Notes: generated by a model not told the origin, from the sequence alone. A stretch of 64,000 bases of DNA from Clostridiaceae bacterium (GCA_016280595.1 JAEEHB010000044.1:25302-89301), one strand, 5' to 3'; positions 55,299-63,559 are shown, counted from the first letter of the stretch. Numbers and translations are program-made.

Positions 55299-57791
55299 AT
55301 GTCAACGAGCAAGCATATAAATAAAATCTGCATTGCCGCGATCGCCGTTACGCTTGTCATCACAATCCTTTTTATGTGCGGAGAATCGCTCGGGCTTACA
55401 ATAGCCTCAAAAGCGGTTAAATACGAGAGCACGATATTCGACACCTCTTATGTACACAAAATCGACATTGTAATGGATGACTGGGATTCCTTCATAGAGA
55501 CCTGTGAAAACGAGGAATACGGCACCTGCACAGTGGTTGTGGACGGAAAGAAGCACGCGAATATCGCCATAAGAGCGAAGGGCAACACCTCCCTCTCCTC
55601 CGTAAAAAGCTCCGGCAGTCAGCGTTACAGTTTCAAACTGGAATTTGACCACTATGAGGATGCCAAATCCCTTGACGGACTGGATAAACTCTGCCTTAAC
55701 AACCTGATTCAGGATAACACCATGATGAAGGACTACATCGCCTATGTGTTGATGAACGACTTCGGCGCAGACAGCCCTCTGTGCTCCTTCGCCTATATCA
55801 CAGTTAACGGCGAGGACTGGGGTCTGTATCTTGCCGTGGAAGGCATTGAAGACAGTTTCCTTTCGCGCAATTACGGCTCTGAAGAGGGCGACCTCTACAA
55901 GCCGGACAGCATGAGTTTCGGCGGAGGACGCGGCAACGGCAAGGATTTCAATATGGACGATTTCGATTTCGGAAACTCCGACAGCGAGTCCGGTGACACA
56001 AGCGGTAAGAGCACCGCTGAGGAAAACGCACGCGGCGAAAGCGGCGGCGCAGGCAGTCAGAGCGCCTCATCAAATATGAGCAGCACTGCGTTCAGCCCCT
56101 CAGGCATGCCGGAAGGTATGACTCCTCCAAACGGAATGAGCCCGCCGGACGGTTTTGAGATGCCCGAAGGTATGACTCCACCCGACGGTTTCCCCTCAGA
56201 CGGACAGATTCCCTCTTTCCCGGGCAGCGACGACAGCGCTCAGGATAACTCGGAATCCGGAGAAATCAGCGGCTTTGACCCGGGAAACATTCCCTCCTTC
56301 CCGGACAGCGAAGATGAAGATTCCTCATCCTCTTCCGCTTCGTCTTCGGACGACTCGGGCAAAAGCAAAAGATCGGGTATGCCCGGTTTCGGCGGCGGTA
56401 TGGGCAGCGACGATGTAAAACTCAAATACATTGACGATGACCCCGACAGTTACTCAAATATATTTGGCAACGCGAAAACCGACGTTTCAAAGGCGGATAA
56501 AAAGCGTCTTATCAATTCCCTCGAAAAACTGAGCACATATACTGACCTTGAGGATATCCTCGACACGGATGAAGTGCTTCGCTATTTCGTGGTGCACAAC
56601 TTCGTGTGCAACGGCGACAGTTACACAGGAATGATGATTCACAACTATTATCTGCACGAATCAGACGGTAAACTCGCAATGATTCCCTGGGACTACAACC
56701 TCGCTTTCGGCACCTTCCAGGGCGGCGACGCCTCGGGCACCGTAAACACTTCAATTGACAGCCCGGTTTCAATGGGAAATCCTGACGACAGACCGATGCT
56801 CGGCTGGATATTCTCAGATGAAACCTACACTGAAAAATATCACGAACTGTTTTCCGAATTCATTGAAAAATGGTTTACAGACGGCGAACTCGAAAAACTG
56901 ATTTCCGACACGGCGGATATGATACGCCCCTATGTTGAAAAAGATCCGACCAAATTCTGCACGGCAGAGGATTTTGAAAAGGGCGTTGAAACCATGAAGG
57001 AATTCGTTTCTCTCAGAGGCGAAGCGGTCAGGCGTCAGTTAAACGGCGACGATACCGCTGTTGAAACCGGCTCGCTCAACCTTTCCGATATGGGCTCTAT
57101 GGGCGGCGGTATGGGAAAAGGCGGCTTTTCCGGTAACTTCAGCATAACCTCAATGATAAAACTCACCGCATCGGACGGCACGGAGATTTCTCTCTCCGAC
57201 CTTGTTGATGACGCCTCCGAAATCAAGGAAATCACTCTCTCCGACGGCACGGCGGTCGATGTTTCATCGGGCGATATGAAAGACCTGATGAAGACCGATT
57301 TCTCAAAGGCTGTTTCGGTAACGGATAAAAGCGGAAAAACAACCGGCCTTACGGAATACGCCGTATCCGTTTCAATGCCTTCGGGTATGAGCAGAGGCTC
57401 CAAATCCTCAGAAAGCACAGACAAGCCGGATTCCGGCAGTCAGAGCGAAGCGGGCTCTTTCCCCTCTATGCCCGGCGGGAATTCGCAGGCCGATAATAAA
57501 GACCGGTCATCGGGCGGCGAAAACAGTAAGGCACCGGATTCAAGCGGCAGCTTTACACCTCCCGGCAATTTCAGTCTCCCGGGCGGGGACTCGCAGTCTG
57601 ACAGCGAAGGTCAATCGGACAGCGGTGAAAGCCGCATAGCGCCCGGCTCGGACAGCAGTTTCAGCCCTCCGGAAGACTTTCCCGGCAGTGCGGACAGCGG
57701 CAGCAGTACGGTTACATTTATAATCCTTGTGCTTGCTTCCGTTACCGCTCTCGCAATCGGAATAATAACAGCGGTTAAGAAAAAATACTGA
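55299..57791 (+). CDS. CotH-family protein kinase, exported and membrane-anchored, with low-complexity insert
   Basis: 830 aa. N-terminal membrane helix (about 10-30), an extracytoplasmic CotH kinase domain in two parts (about 45-203 and 371-590) and a C-terminal helix (about 806-826) plus KKKY tail. The catalytic blocks are present: IAIRAKGNTS (nucleotide-binding Lys region) and MIPWDYNLAFG (D about 464). Residues about 204-370 are a Ser/Asp/Gly/Pro/Glu-rich segment with near repeats of MPEGMTPPDGF, and about 640-805 is a similar stalk. CotH enzymes phosphorylate Ser-rich spore-coat proteins in Bacillus; a role on the cell surface here is inference. Confidence 0.9.
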   Translation: MSTSKHINKICIAAIAVTLVITILFMCGESLGLTIASKAVKYESTIFDTSYVHKIDIVMDDWDSFIETCENEEYGTCTVVVDGKKHANIAIRAKGNTSLSSVKSSGSQRYSFKLEFDHYEDAKSLDGLDKLCLNNLIQDNTMMKDYIAYVLMNDFGADSPLCSFAYITVNGEDWGLYLAVEGIEDSFLSRNYGSEEGDLYKPDSMSFGGGRGNGKDFNMDDFDFGNSDSESGDTSGKSTAEENARGESGGAGSQSASSNMSSTAFSPSGMPEGMTPPNGMSPPDGFEMPEGMTPPDGFPSDGQIPSFPGSDDSAQDNSESGEISGFDPGNIPSFPDSEDEDSSSSSASSSDDSGKSKRSGMPGFGGGMGSDDVKLKYIDDDPDSYSNIFGNAKTDVSKADKKRLINSLEKLSTYTDLEDILDTDEVLRYFVVHNFVCNGDSYTGMMIHNYYLHESDGKLAMIPWDYNLAFGTFQGGDASGTVNTSIDSPVSMGNPDDRPMLGWIFSDETYTEKYHELFSEFIEKWFTDGELEKLISDTADMIRPYVEKDPTKFCTAEDFEKGVETMKEFVSLRGEAVRRQLNGDDTAVETGSLNLSDMGSMGGGMGKGGFSGNFSITSMIKLTASDGTEISLSDLVDDASEIKEITLSDGTAVDVSSGDMKDLMKTDFSKAVSVTDKSGKTTGLTEYAVSVSMPSGMSRGSKSSESTDKPDSGSQSEAGSFPSMPGGNSQADNKDRSSGGENSKAPDSSGSFTPPGNFSLPGGDSQSDSEGQSDSGESRIAPGSDSSFSPPEDFPGSADSGSSTVTFIILVLASVTALAIGIITAVKKKY

Positions 57792-57815
57792 GATGAAAGC
57801 GGAATAATCAAAAGA

Positions 57816-57850
57816 AAGGACTGCAGGAAATAATCCTGCAGTCCTTCATT
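57816..57850. terminator. Bidirectional terminator between CotH and the rpiB-upp fusion
   Basis: AAGGACTGCAGGA / TCCTGCAGTCCTT, 13-bp perfect stem, 5-nt loop; weak T tract CATTATATTT. Same core stem as at 647 and 14238. Confidence 0.82.
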
Positions 57851-57863
57851 ATATTTATACTTT

Positions 57864-58952
57864 TTATTTTGTGCCGAATATTCTGTCGCCTGCGTCGCCG
57901 AGGCCGGGGCAGATATAAGCGTTGTCGTTGAGTTCACGGTCGAGATGGCCGATATAAATCTGCACATCGGGGTGAGCCGCGTGAAGTTTTTCAAGGCCTT
58001 CGGGAGCGGCGATGATGCACATAAACTTGATGTTTTTGCCGCCCTCTTTCTTAATCTGGCTGATGGCGTCAACCGCAGAGCCGCCCGTTGCAAGCATCGG
58101 GTCCATAACAACTATCGTGCGCTCCTCAATCGGTCTGGGAAGTTTGCAGTAGTAGGAAACGGGCTCGTGGGTTTCTTCGTTACGGTACATACCGATAAAA
58201 CCTACCTTTGCGGTGGGGCAGAGGGAAAGCAGACCCTGCTGCATACCGAGACCTGCTCTGAGGATGGGAACGATGGCGAGTTTTCTGCCCGCAATAACGG
58301 GGGTAATGCAGGTTTCAATCGGAGTGTCAATTTCAACGTCTTCGGTCGGGAGGTCCGAAAGAGCCTCATAACCTTCGAGCATCGCGATTTCCTCAACAAG
58401 TTTACGGAATTCGTTTGTGCCTGTTTTCTTGTCTCTGAGCATCGAAATCTTATGCTGAATGAGAGGATGAGTCATTATTTTTACGTTATTCATAATTTCC
58501 TTTACCTCCGGGACAATATTTTCTATTGCAGTTATCTGGGCAATACGCCTTGCGTGACGCTCCTCGCCGCTGAAAGGAGTGTCGAGGAAAATATCAACAA
58601 GTTCAACAGCCTGCTCGGGTGTCACTACCCTGCCGCCCAGACAAAGCATATTGGCATCGTTGTGAAGCCTTGTCATTTCTGCCGAGAATTTGTCGGAGCA
58701 GCATGCCGCCCTTATTCCCTTAACTTTGTTTGCCGCCATTGAAATGCCGACACCCGTGCCGCAGAAGAGCAGACCGAGTTCGCATTCGCCGTCGGCGACA
58801 GCCCTTGCCGCCTTTTCGGCGTAAACGGCATAGTCACAGGAATCCGGGGTGTAAGTACCGAAATCCTTATAGGCAATGCCTCTTTCATCAAGGTGAGCCT
58901 TCACATGGTTTTTGAGGTCAAGACCTGCGTGGTCATTTCCGAGTGCTATCAT
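57864..58952 (-). CDS. Fused ribose-5-phosphate isomerase B / uracil phosphoribosyltransferase
   Basis: 362 aa, one continuous frame. Residues 1-148 are RpiB ([23 protein letters not shown], the His of [12 protein letters not shown], and the C-terminal RHARRIAQ). Residues 154-362 are complete Upp, 209 aa as in free enzymes ([29 protein letters not shown] loop [19 protein letters not shown]). RpiB interconverts ribose-5-P and ribulose-5-P; Upp makes UMP from uracil and PRPP. The upp part has its own ATG (58493) with GGAGG about 11 nt upstream inside the rpiB part, so free Upp may also be made. AGGAGG precedes the main ATG. Confidence 0.92.
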   Translation of the reverse strand: MIALGNDHAGLDLKNHVKAHLDERGIAYKDFGTYTPDSCDYAVYAEKAARAVADGECELGLLFCGTGVGISMAANKVKGIRAACCSDKFSAEMTRLHNDANMLCLGGRVVTPEQAVELVDIFLDTPFSGEERHARRIAQITAIENIVPEVKEIMNNVKIMTHPLIQHKISMLRDKKTGTNEFRKLVEEIAMLEGYEALSDLPTEDVEIDTPIETCITPVIAGRKLAIVPILRAGLGMQQGLLSLCPTAKVGFIGMYRNEETHEPVSYYCKLPRPIEERTIVVMDPMLATGGSAVDAISQIKKEGGKNIKFMCIIAAPEGLEKLHAAHPDVQIYIGHLDRELNDNAYICPGLGDAGDRIFGTK

Positions 58953-58976
58953 ATTATATCCTCCTGAGCAGATTTA

Positions 58977-59672
58977 TTATTCTTTTTCTTTAAGTTCGCG
59001 CTCCGCCTGAGACGGCCTGACATAGGCGATTTCAAGCGCCTCGGGTGAAACGAAGCCGCCGTTTGCGAGCGCGGCAAGCCCCACTCCGTATGCCCTCTGG
59101 TATCTGCGGTTTTCGGCAGGCAGGATTACGGCGGGGTTGACTGCGGCAAAAGCGTCATAAGAGAGCGCCGCGCCGTCACCCGCGAGATAGATTTTGCCCT
59201 TAATCCCGGCGGCCTTTGCAGATACGGTTTCAATACTCTGCGCCGAGTCTTCGCTAAGGCGGATTACTTTGCCGCCTTTAACTTCAAACGAAGCGGTATA
59301 TACCTGACTGCGGCGGGCATCCATAAGAGAAAACACGGTGCAGTCTTCATCCGTGAAATTATACGCCATTGCCTCAAGCGTAGATACGCCCGCGCAGGGC
59401 TTTCCGCCCGGAAAAGCGAGGCCTTTTACTGCGGCAACGCCTATCCTGACACCCGTGAAGGAGCCGGGCCCCTTGCTCACGGCAAAAGAATCTATATTTT
59501 CAATTTTGAGGTCCGCCTGGCTGAGAGCATAATCAACCATCGGCATAAGCGTGCGCGAGTGAGTAAGAGAAGCGTTCACAAAGCACTCGCTGACAAGTTT
59601 TTCGCCGTCAAACACGGCTACGCCCGCGCTTTTTGCGGAACTGTCAACAGCAAGCAATTTCAATTTCTTCAC
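58977..59672 (-). CDS. tsaB: TsaB, subunit of the tRNA t6A synthesis complex
   Basis: 231 aa. Actin-like ATPase fold without catalytic residues: LAVDSSAKSAGVAV, SKGPGSFTGVRIGVAAVKGLA, STLEAMAYN and LMDARRSQVY. Partners TsaD and TsaE to add threonylcarbamoyl to A37 of ANN-decoding tRNAs. GTG start (59672) has a weak box and overlaps the 3' end of tsaE by 29 nt; a TTG three codons in is an alternative. It is followed by the rpiB-upp gene 24 nt on. Confidence 0.93.
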   Translation of the reverse strand: MKKLKLLAVDSSAKSAGVAVFDGEKLVSECFVNASLTHSRTLMPMVDYALSQADLKIENIDSFAVSKGPGSFTGVRIGVAAVKGLAFPGGKPCAGVSTLEAMAYNFTDEDCTVFSLMDARRSQVYTASFEVKGGKVIRLSEDSAQSIETVSAKAAGIKGKIYLAGDGAALSYDAFAAVNPAVILPAENRRYQRAYGVGLAALANGGFVSPEALEIAYVRPSQAERELKEKE

Positions 59673-60099
59673 ATCCGCTTATTTCAAGAATACGGTGATT
59701 TTCGTCACCGCTTTTTATTATATTTACCTTAATACAATCTTCCGGCAGATCGTCCACTATGTTTTCGCTCCACTCGATAATCAGGGTTGCCCCCTCATCG
59801 AGATAATCGAAATAACCTGTTGAATAGAGGTCGTCCGGCGAAGTGATGCGGTACATATCAAAGTGATAAACCGTTTTGCCGCCGCCCGAATACTCGTTGA
59901 CAAGAGCAAAGGTGGGGCTGCTGACGAAAGACTCTATGCCCGCTCCGCGCACAAAGCCGCGCGTGAAAGCGGTTTTGCCCGCGCCCAGGTCGCCGAAAAG
60001 GGCGACAACCGAGCCGTATGGCAGCGCAGCGCCGAGTGCTTCACCGGCTTTTTCGGTCTGCTTATCTGAAAAGGTTTCGATTCTTGTCAAAAAAATCAC
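59644..60099 (-). CDS. tsaE: TsaE, ATPase of the tRNA t6A synthesis complex
   Basis: 151 aa. P-loop GDLGAGKTAF (about 36-45), the SSPTFALVNEYSGG block, HFDMYRI and a C-terminal acidic/beta part. Hydrolyses ATP to reset the TsaB-TsaD complex. GTG start at 60099 has a poor Shine-Dalgarno; TTG at 60090, 7-8 nt after GGGTGA, is an alternative. Operon order tsaE-tsaB is common in Firmicutes. It follows the DtxR-type gene by 30 nt. Confidence 0.93.
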   Translation of the reverse strand: MIFLTRIETFSDKQTEKAGEALGAALPYGSVVALFGDLGAGKTAFTRGFVRGAGIESFVSSPTFALVNEYSGGGKTVYHFDMYRITSPDDLYSTGYFDYLDEGATLIIEWSENIVDDLPEDCIKVNIIKSGDENHRILEISGCEEIEIACC

Positions 60100-60129
60100 C
60101 CGGAATAATCAAATCACGCCCGAAACATC

Positions 60130-60498
60130 TCAGCCCTTTTCGGCAAGATGCTTTTTGATGGCGCTGAAAGTGGTGTCGCTGATATAGTGCTCAATTCTGC
60201 AGGCATCGTCTGCGGCGGTTTTTTCGTCAACGCCCAGACGCATAAACAAATCGGTGAGGATGGTATGGCGCTCATAAATCCTCTTTGCGAGTTTTTTGCC
60301 TTCGGCGGTAAGCGTGATGCCGCCTGCGCCGTCGACAGTAACCAGACCTTTCTTTTCAAGAAGGCCTATGCCTCTTGTAATGGAAGGCTTGGCAAAATTC
60401 ATATATTTGCTGACATCGGTTTTTCTTACTTTTTCACTCTGTTTTGAAAGAATGTAGATGGTTTCAAGATACATTTCGGCGGATTCTGCGTTATCCAT
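60130..60498 (-). CDS. DtxR/MntR-family metal-dependent repressor
   Basis: 122 aa. N-terminal winged helix (about 4-66: SAEMYLETIYILS, VRKTDVSKYMNFAKPSITRGIGLLEKKGLV) and a dimerisation/metal domain (about 72-122: ERHTILTDLFMRLGV, CRIEHYISD) with His, Cys and Glu positions typical of metal sites; there is no third SH3-like domain. Such proteins bind Fe2+ or Mn2+ and repress iron or manganese genes. ATG 60498 is chosen with GAGAGG 7 nt upstream. Divergent from the feo operon, whose promoter carries likely operators. Confidence 0.9.
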   Translation of the reverse strand: MDNAESAEMYLETIYILSKQSEKVRKTDVSKYMNFAKPSITRGIGLLEKKGLVTVDGAGGITLTAEGKKLAKRIYERHTILTDLFMRLGVDEKTAADDACRIEHYISDTTFSAIKKHLAEKG

Positions 60499-60525
60499 CC
60501 CGTTCACCTCTCTCCCTTTTAAAAT

Positions 60526-60554
60526 ATATTATCACACCCGTGTAAAGAATTCAA
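60526..60554 (-). promoter_or_regulatory. Promoter of the dtxR-like/tsaE/tsaB/rpiB-upp operon
   Basis: Minus strand TTGAAT (60549-60554), 17-nt spacer ending in TGA, TAATAT (60526-60531), about 28 nt before the ATG. No GTTAGC-type site overlaps it. Confidence 0.65.
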
Positions 60555-60577
60555 GAAAGAAAAATGCAAAAAAACGC

Positions 60578-60606
60578 TTGACAAGTTAGCGAACGCTAAC
60601 TATAAT
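60578..60606 (+). promoter_or_regulatory. Consensus sigma-A promoter of the feo operon
   Basis: TTGACA (60578-60583), 17-nt spacer, TATAAT (60601-60606). The spacer is almost entirely occupied by the first GTTAGC-type palindrome, a classic repressor placement. Confidence 0.93.
60585..60600. promoter_or_regulatory. Iron operator 1 (GTTAGC-N4-GCTAAC)
   Basis: GTTAGCGAACGCTAAC: 7-bp inverted arms around AA, lying between -35 and -10 of the feo promoter. Confidence 0.82.
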
Positions 60607-60612
60607 ATATAT

Positions 60613-60630
60613 GGTTAGTAACTGCTAACC
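60613..60630. promoter_or_regulatory. Iron operator 2
   Basis: GGTTAGTAACTGCTAACC: arms GGTTAG / CTAACC, about at the transcription start. Confidence 0.75.
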
Positions 60631-60649
60631 GTATATTTTTACAAAAGCG

Positions 60650-60665
60650 GTTAGCCACCGCTAAT
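60650..60665. promoter_or_regulatory. Iron operator 3 (degenerate)
   Basis: GTTAGCCACCGCTAAT: same GTTAGC-N4-GCTAA core with the last base changed; downstream of the start. AGCGGT / ACCGCT around it could also form a hairpin. Confidence 0.6.
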
Positions 60666-60704
60666 ATTACTCTGCAAGCAGAGAAACGGAAGGCAGATGA
60701 CAGT

Positions 60705-60920
60705 ATGGTACCGCTCGGAGTAATCGGCGAGGGTAATGAAGGAATAATCAAAAGAATCGCCGGAAAACCGGAAGTGAAAAAACACCTTGAAAATCTCGGC
60801 TTCATTGTAGGCGACAGAGTAAACGTGATTACCGAACAAAACGGCAATATCATAGTCAAGGTCAAGGAATCGAGAATCGCTATAAGCAAAGAAATGGCAA
60901 TGAAAATATATGTTTTATAA
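60705..60920 (+). CDS. feoA: FeoA-family protein, first copy
   Basis: 71 aa. SH3-like small cytosolic partner of FeoB: GNEGIIKRIAG, HLENLGFIVGDRVNVIT, ESRIAISKEMAMKI. Helps the Fe2+ transporter; mechanism unclear. ATG preceded by GGAAGG. First gene after the operators, with a 99-nt leader from the -10. A second feoA follows 15 nt on. Confidence 0.92.
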   Translation: MVPLGVIGEGNEGIIKRIAGKPEVKKHLENLGFIVGDRVNVITEQNGNIIVKVKESRIAISKEMAMKIYVL

Positions 60921-60935
60921 ACAGGAGGAAAACAA

Positions 60936-61154
60936 ATGACACTCAGAGATGTAAAAATCGGAAGCACCTGCACCGTAAAGAGAATTCACGGTGAAGGCGC
61001 GCTCAAACGCAGAATCATGGATATGGGTATCACCAAAGGCGTTGAGATTTATGTGCGCAAGGTTGCGCCGCTTGGAGACCCGGTTGAAATCACGGTCAGA
61101 GGCTATGAACTCTCAATCCGCAAGAGCGATGCGGAGTTAATAGAAATCGCTTAA
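60936..61154 (+). CDS. feoA: FeoA-family protein, second copy
   Basis: 72 aa. Clearly different from the first copy: GSTCTVKRIHGEGALKRRIMDMGITKGVEIYVRKVAPLGDPVEITVRGYELSIRKSDAELI, here given only by its key blocks KRIHGEG, MDMGITKG and LGDPVEITVRGYELS. AGGAGG upstream of the ATG. Both copies in a row are common in clostridial feo operons. Confidence 0.94.
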   Translation: MTLRDVKIGSTCTVKRIHGEGALKRRIMDMGITKGVEIYVRKVAPLGDPVEITVRGYELSIRKSDAELIEIA

Positions 61155-61170
61155 TTTTTTTACTTATAAT

Positions 61171-61186
61171 GTTAGCAAACGCTAAC
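61171..61186. promoter_or_regulatory. Iron operator 4, between second feoA and feoB
   Basis: GTTAGCAAACGCTAAC, nearly identical to operator 1, directly after a TATAAT (61165-61170) with no clear -35. Could mark a secondary promoter for feoB under the same repressor. Confidence 0.72.
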
Positions 61187-61204
61187 TTGGAAAGGACAGT
61201 TATT

Positions 61205-63364
61205 ATGGGTATTCGTATAGCGCTCGCAGGTAACCCCAACAGCGGCAAAACAACGCTTTTCAACGCTCTGACCGGTTCAAACCAGTATGTAGGCAACTGG
61301 CCGGGCGTAACAGTTGAGAAAAAAGAGGGCAAACTCAAAAAGAACGGCGATGTCACAATCACCGACCTGCCCGGCATTTACTCACTCTCCCCCTACACAA
61401 TCGAAGAAGTTGTGGCAAGGGACTATCTTGTGGATGAAAAGCCCGATGCGATAATAAATATTGTTGACGGCACAAACCTCGAAAGAAACCTCTACCTCAC
61501 CACACAGATACTCGAACTCGGCATTCCCGCCGTGGTGGCAATCAATATGATTGATGTGGTAAAGAAAAACGGCGATGTAATCAACTGCGCCGAACTTTCA
61601 CGCCATCTGGGCTGCCCGGTTGTTGAGATATCCGCGCTCAAGGGTACGGGCATTGACAAGGCAACCGAAATGGCGATTGAAATAGCAAAGACAAATGCTC
61701 CCGAGCCGCAGCATAATTTCAGCGGCGTGGTAGAGCACGCTCTTGCTCACATAGAGGAAAGACTGCTTCACAACCTGCCCGCAGAACAGCAGAGATGGTA
61801 TGCGGTAAAACTCTTTGAGAGCGACGAGAGAGTAATCAAGAAATTAGGCATAAGCGACAGCGACCTTGCTCATATCAAAGAGGATATTGAGGCGGCGGAA
61901 AACAAACTTGACGACGACGCCGAATCGATAATCACAAATGAGAGATATATCTATATCTCCTCAATCATGCAGTCCTGCTACAAGAAAGCAAACAAGGGCA
62001 AACTGTCAACATCCGATAAGATTGACAAAATCGTTACCAACCGCTGGCTCGGTCTTCCGATTTTCGCGGTTGTTATGTTCCTTGTTTACTATATCGCAAT
62101 GCAGACAATAGGCTCCGGGGCAACCGACTGGGTAAACGACGTGCTCTTCGGCGAATGGGTGCCCGGCGCGCTGAGCAGCCTGCTTGAAAGCAGAATACCC
62201 GAATGGCTCTTCGGCCTTATCAATGACGGTATTGTAGCCGGTGTAGGCGCGGTGCTCGGCTTTGTGCCTCAGATTCTTGTGCTGTTTGTTATGCTCGCCT
62301 TCCTTGAAGGCTGCGGCTATATGGCGCGTGTCGCCTTTGTTATGGACAGAATCTTCCGTCACTTCGGTCTCTCCGGCAAATCGTTCATCCCCATGCTTAT
62401 CGGTACAGGCTGCGGCGTGCCCGGAATTATGGCATCGAGAACAATCGAAAACGAACGCGACCGCCGTATGACCATAATGACAACAACATTTATCCCCTGC
62501 TCTGCAAAACTGCCGATTATCGGCCTTATCGCAGGCGCTCTCTTCGGCGAATCCGGACTTGTGGCAACCTCGGCATATTTCATCGGCGTTGCGGCAATTA
62601 TAGTATCCGGCATAATGCTCAAAAAGACAAAGCGCTTCGCGGGCGACCCCGCACCGTTTGTAATGGAACTGCCTGCGTATCACCTGCCCACAGTCGGCAC
62701 GGTGCTCCGCTCAACCTGGGAGCGCGGCTGGTCCTTCATCAAGAAAGCGGGCACAATCATCCTGCTTTCAACAATCGTAATCTGGTTCCTGCTCGCCTTC
62801 GGATTTGAAGACGGCTTCGGTATGGTTGAAGATGTTGACAATTCAATAATGGCAAAAATCGGCAACGTATTTGCCTGGATTTTCATCCCGCTCGGCTTCG
62901 GCAGCTGGAAAACAGCCGTTGCGGCGGTAACGGGTCTTATAGCAAAAGAAAACGTGGTAAGCACCTTCGGTCAGCTTTACCATTACGGCGGAGAACTTGC
63001 CGAAAACGGTGACGAAATCTGGAGCGCTCTTGCGGCTGATTTCGGCGCGATGAGCGGCAATCACGGTGCGCTAGCAGGTTACTCCTACCTTGTATTCAAC
63101 CTTCTGTGCGCACCCTGCTTCGCGGCAATCGGCGCAATCAAGCGCGAGATGAACAACGGCAAATGGACCTGGTTCGCAATCGGATACCAGTGCGGCTTTG
63201 CATACCTTGTTTCTCTTATGGTATATCAGTTCGGCTGCCTTTTCAGCGGAGATATATCCGGCCACATCATCGGCATAATCGCCGCAGTTATCACGCTTGC
63301 AGGTCTCATTTATATGCTCGCAAGGAAAAACAAATATACGGATGACCGCCTGCTTACAAAATAA
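61205..63364 (+). CDS. feoB: Ferrous iron transporter FeoB
   Basis: 719 aa. N-terminal G domain: G1 GNPNSGKTT (about 9-17), DLPGIYSLSPY (G3), NMIDVVKKNGD (G4) and the SALKGTGID block (G5), then a helical GDI domain (about 170-255) and a membrane half of eleven or so helices (about 280-715) with Cys-containing gates ARVAFVMDRIFRHFGLSGKSFIPMLIGTGCGVPG and IPCSAKLPI. Imports Fe2+ in GTP-dependent manner. Start set at ATG 61205 with GGAAAGGA upstream; the earlier ATG at 61169 lies in the operator. Confidence 0.97.
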   Translation: MGIRIALAGNPNSGKTTLFNALTGSNQYVGNWPGVTVEKKEGKLKKNGDVTITDLPGIYSLSPYTIEEVVARDYLVDEKPDAIINIVDGTNLERNLYLTTQILELGIPAVVAINMIDVVKKNGDVINCAELSRHLGCPVVEISALKGTGIDKATEMAIEIAKTNAPEPQHNFSGVVEHALAHIEERLLHNLPAEQQRWYAVKLFESDERVIKKLGISDSDLAHIKEDIEAAENKLDDDAESIITNERYIYISSIMQSCYKKANKGKLSTSDKIDKIVTNRWLGLPIFAVVMFLVYYIAMQTIGSGATDWVNDVLFGEWVPGALSSLLESRIPEWLFGLINDGIVAGVGAVLGFVPQILVLFVMLAFLEGCGYMARVAFVMDRIFRHFGLSGKSFIPMLIGTGCGVPGIMASRTIENERDRRMTIMTTTFIPCSAKLPIIGLIAGALFGESGLVATSAYFIGVAAIIVSGIMLKKTKRFAGDPAPFVMELPAYHLPTVGTVLRSTWERGWSFIKKAGTIILLSTIVIWFLLAFGFEDGFGMVEDVDNSIMAKIGNVFAWIFIPLGFGSWKTAVAAVTGLIAKENVVSTFGQLYHYGGELAENGDEIWSALAADFGAMSGNHGALAGYSYLVFNLLCAPCFAAIGAIKREMNNGKWTWFAIGYQCGFAYLVSLMVYQFGCLFSGDISGHIIGIIAAVITLAGLIYMLARKNKYTDDRLLTK

Positions 63365-63394
63365 CAAGGCAGGCTGTCAGAGGGGGAAATAAAA

Positions 63395-63559
63395 ATGACT
63401 GCATTTATACAGGAAAACATCGCAACGATAATCACGATTCTGATTCTGACAGTTGTTATCTTCTCTGCAATCATCAGAATCATTCGCGATAAGAAAAAAG
63501 GCATAGGACCCTGCGGAAAAAACTGCTCCGAATGCCGGGGCTGTCCCAATCATAAATAA
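63395..63559 (+). CDS. FeoB-associated Cys-rich membrane protein (54 aa)
   Basis: 54 aa, start ATG 63395 with AGGGGGA eight nt upstream. One membrane helix (about 8-30), then RDKKKGIGPCGKNCSECRGC: a C-x3-C-x2-C-x2-C cluster near the C terminus typical of the FeoB-associated Cys-rich family encoded after feoB. Probably a metal or redox accessory to iron uptake; its actual role is unknown. Last gene of the operon. Confidence 0.9.
   Translation: MTAFIQENIATIITILILTVVIFSAIIRIIRDKKKGIGPCGKNCSECRGCPNHK

Noticed and set aside
62006..62683. 225-codon antisense frame in feoB
   Set aside because: His/Cys-rich only because it mirrors feoB codons; no ribosome binding site or family.
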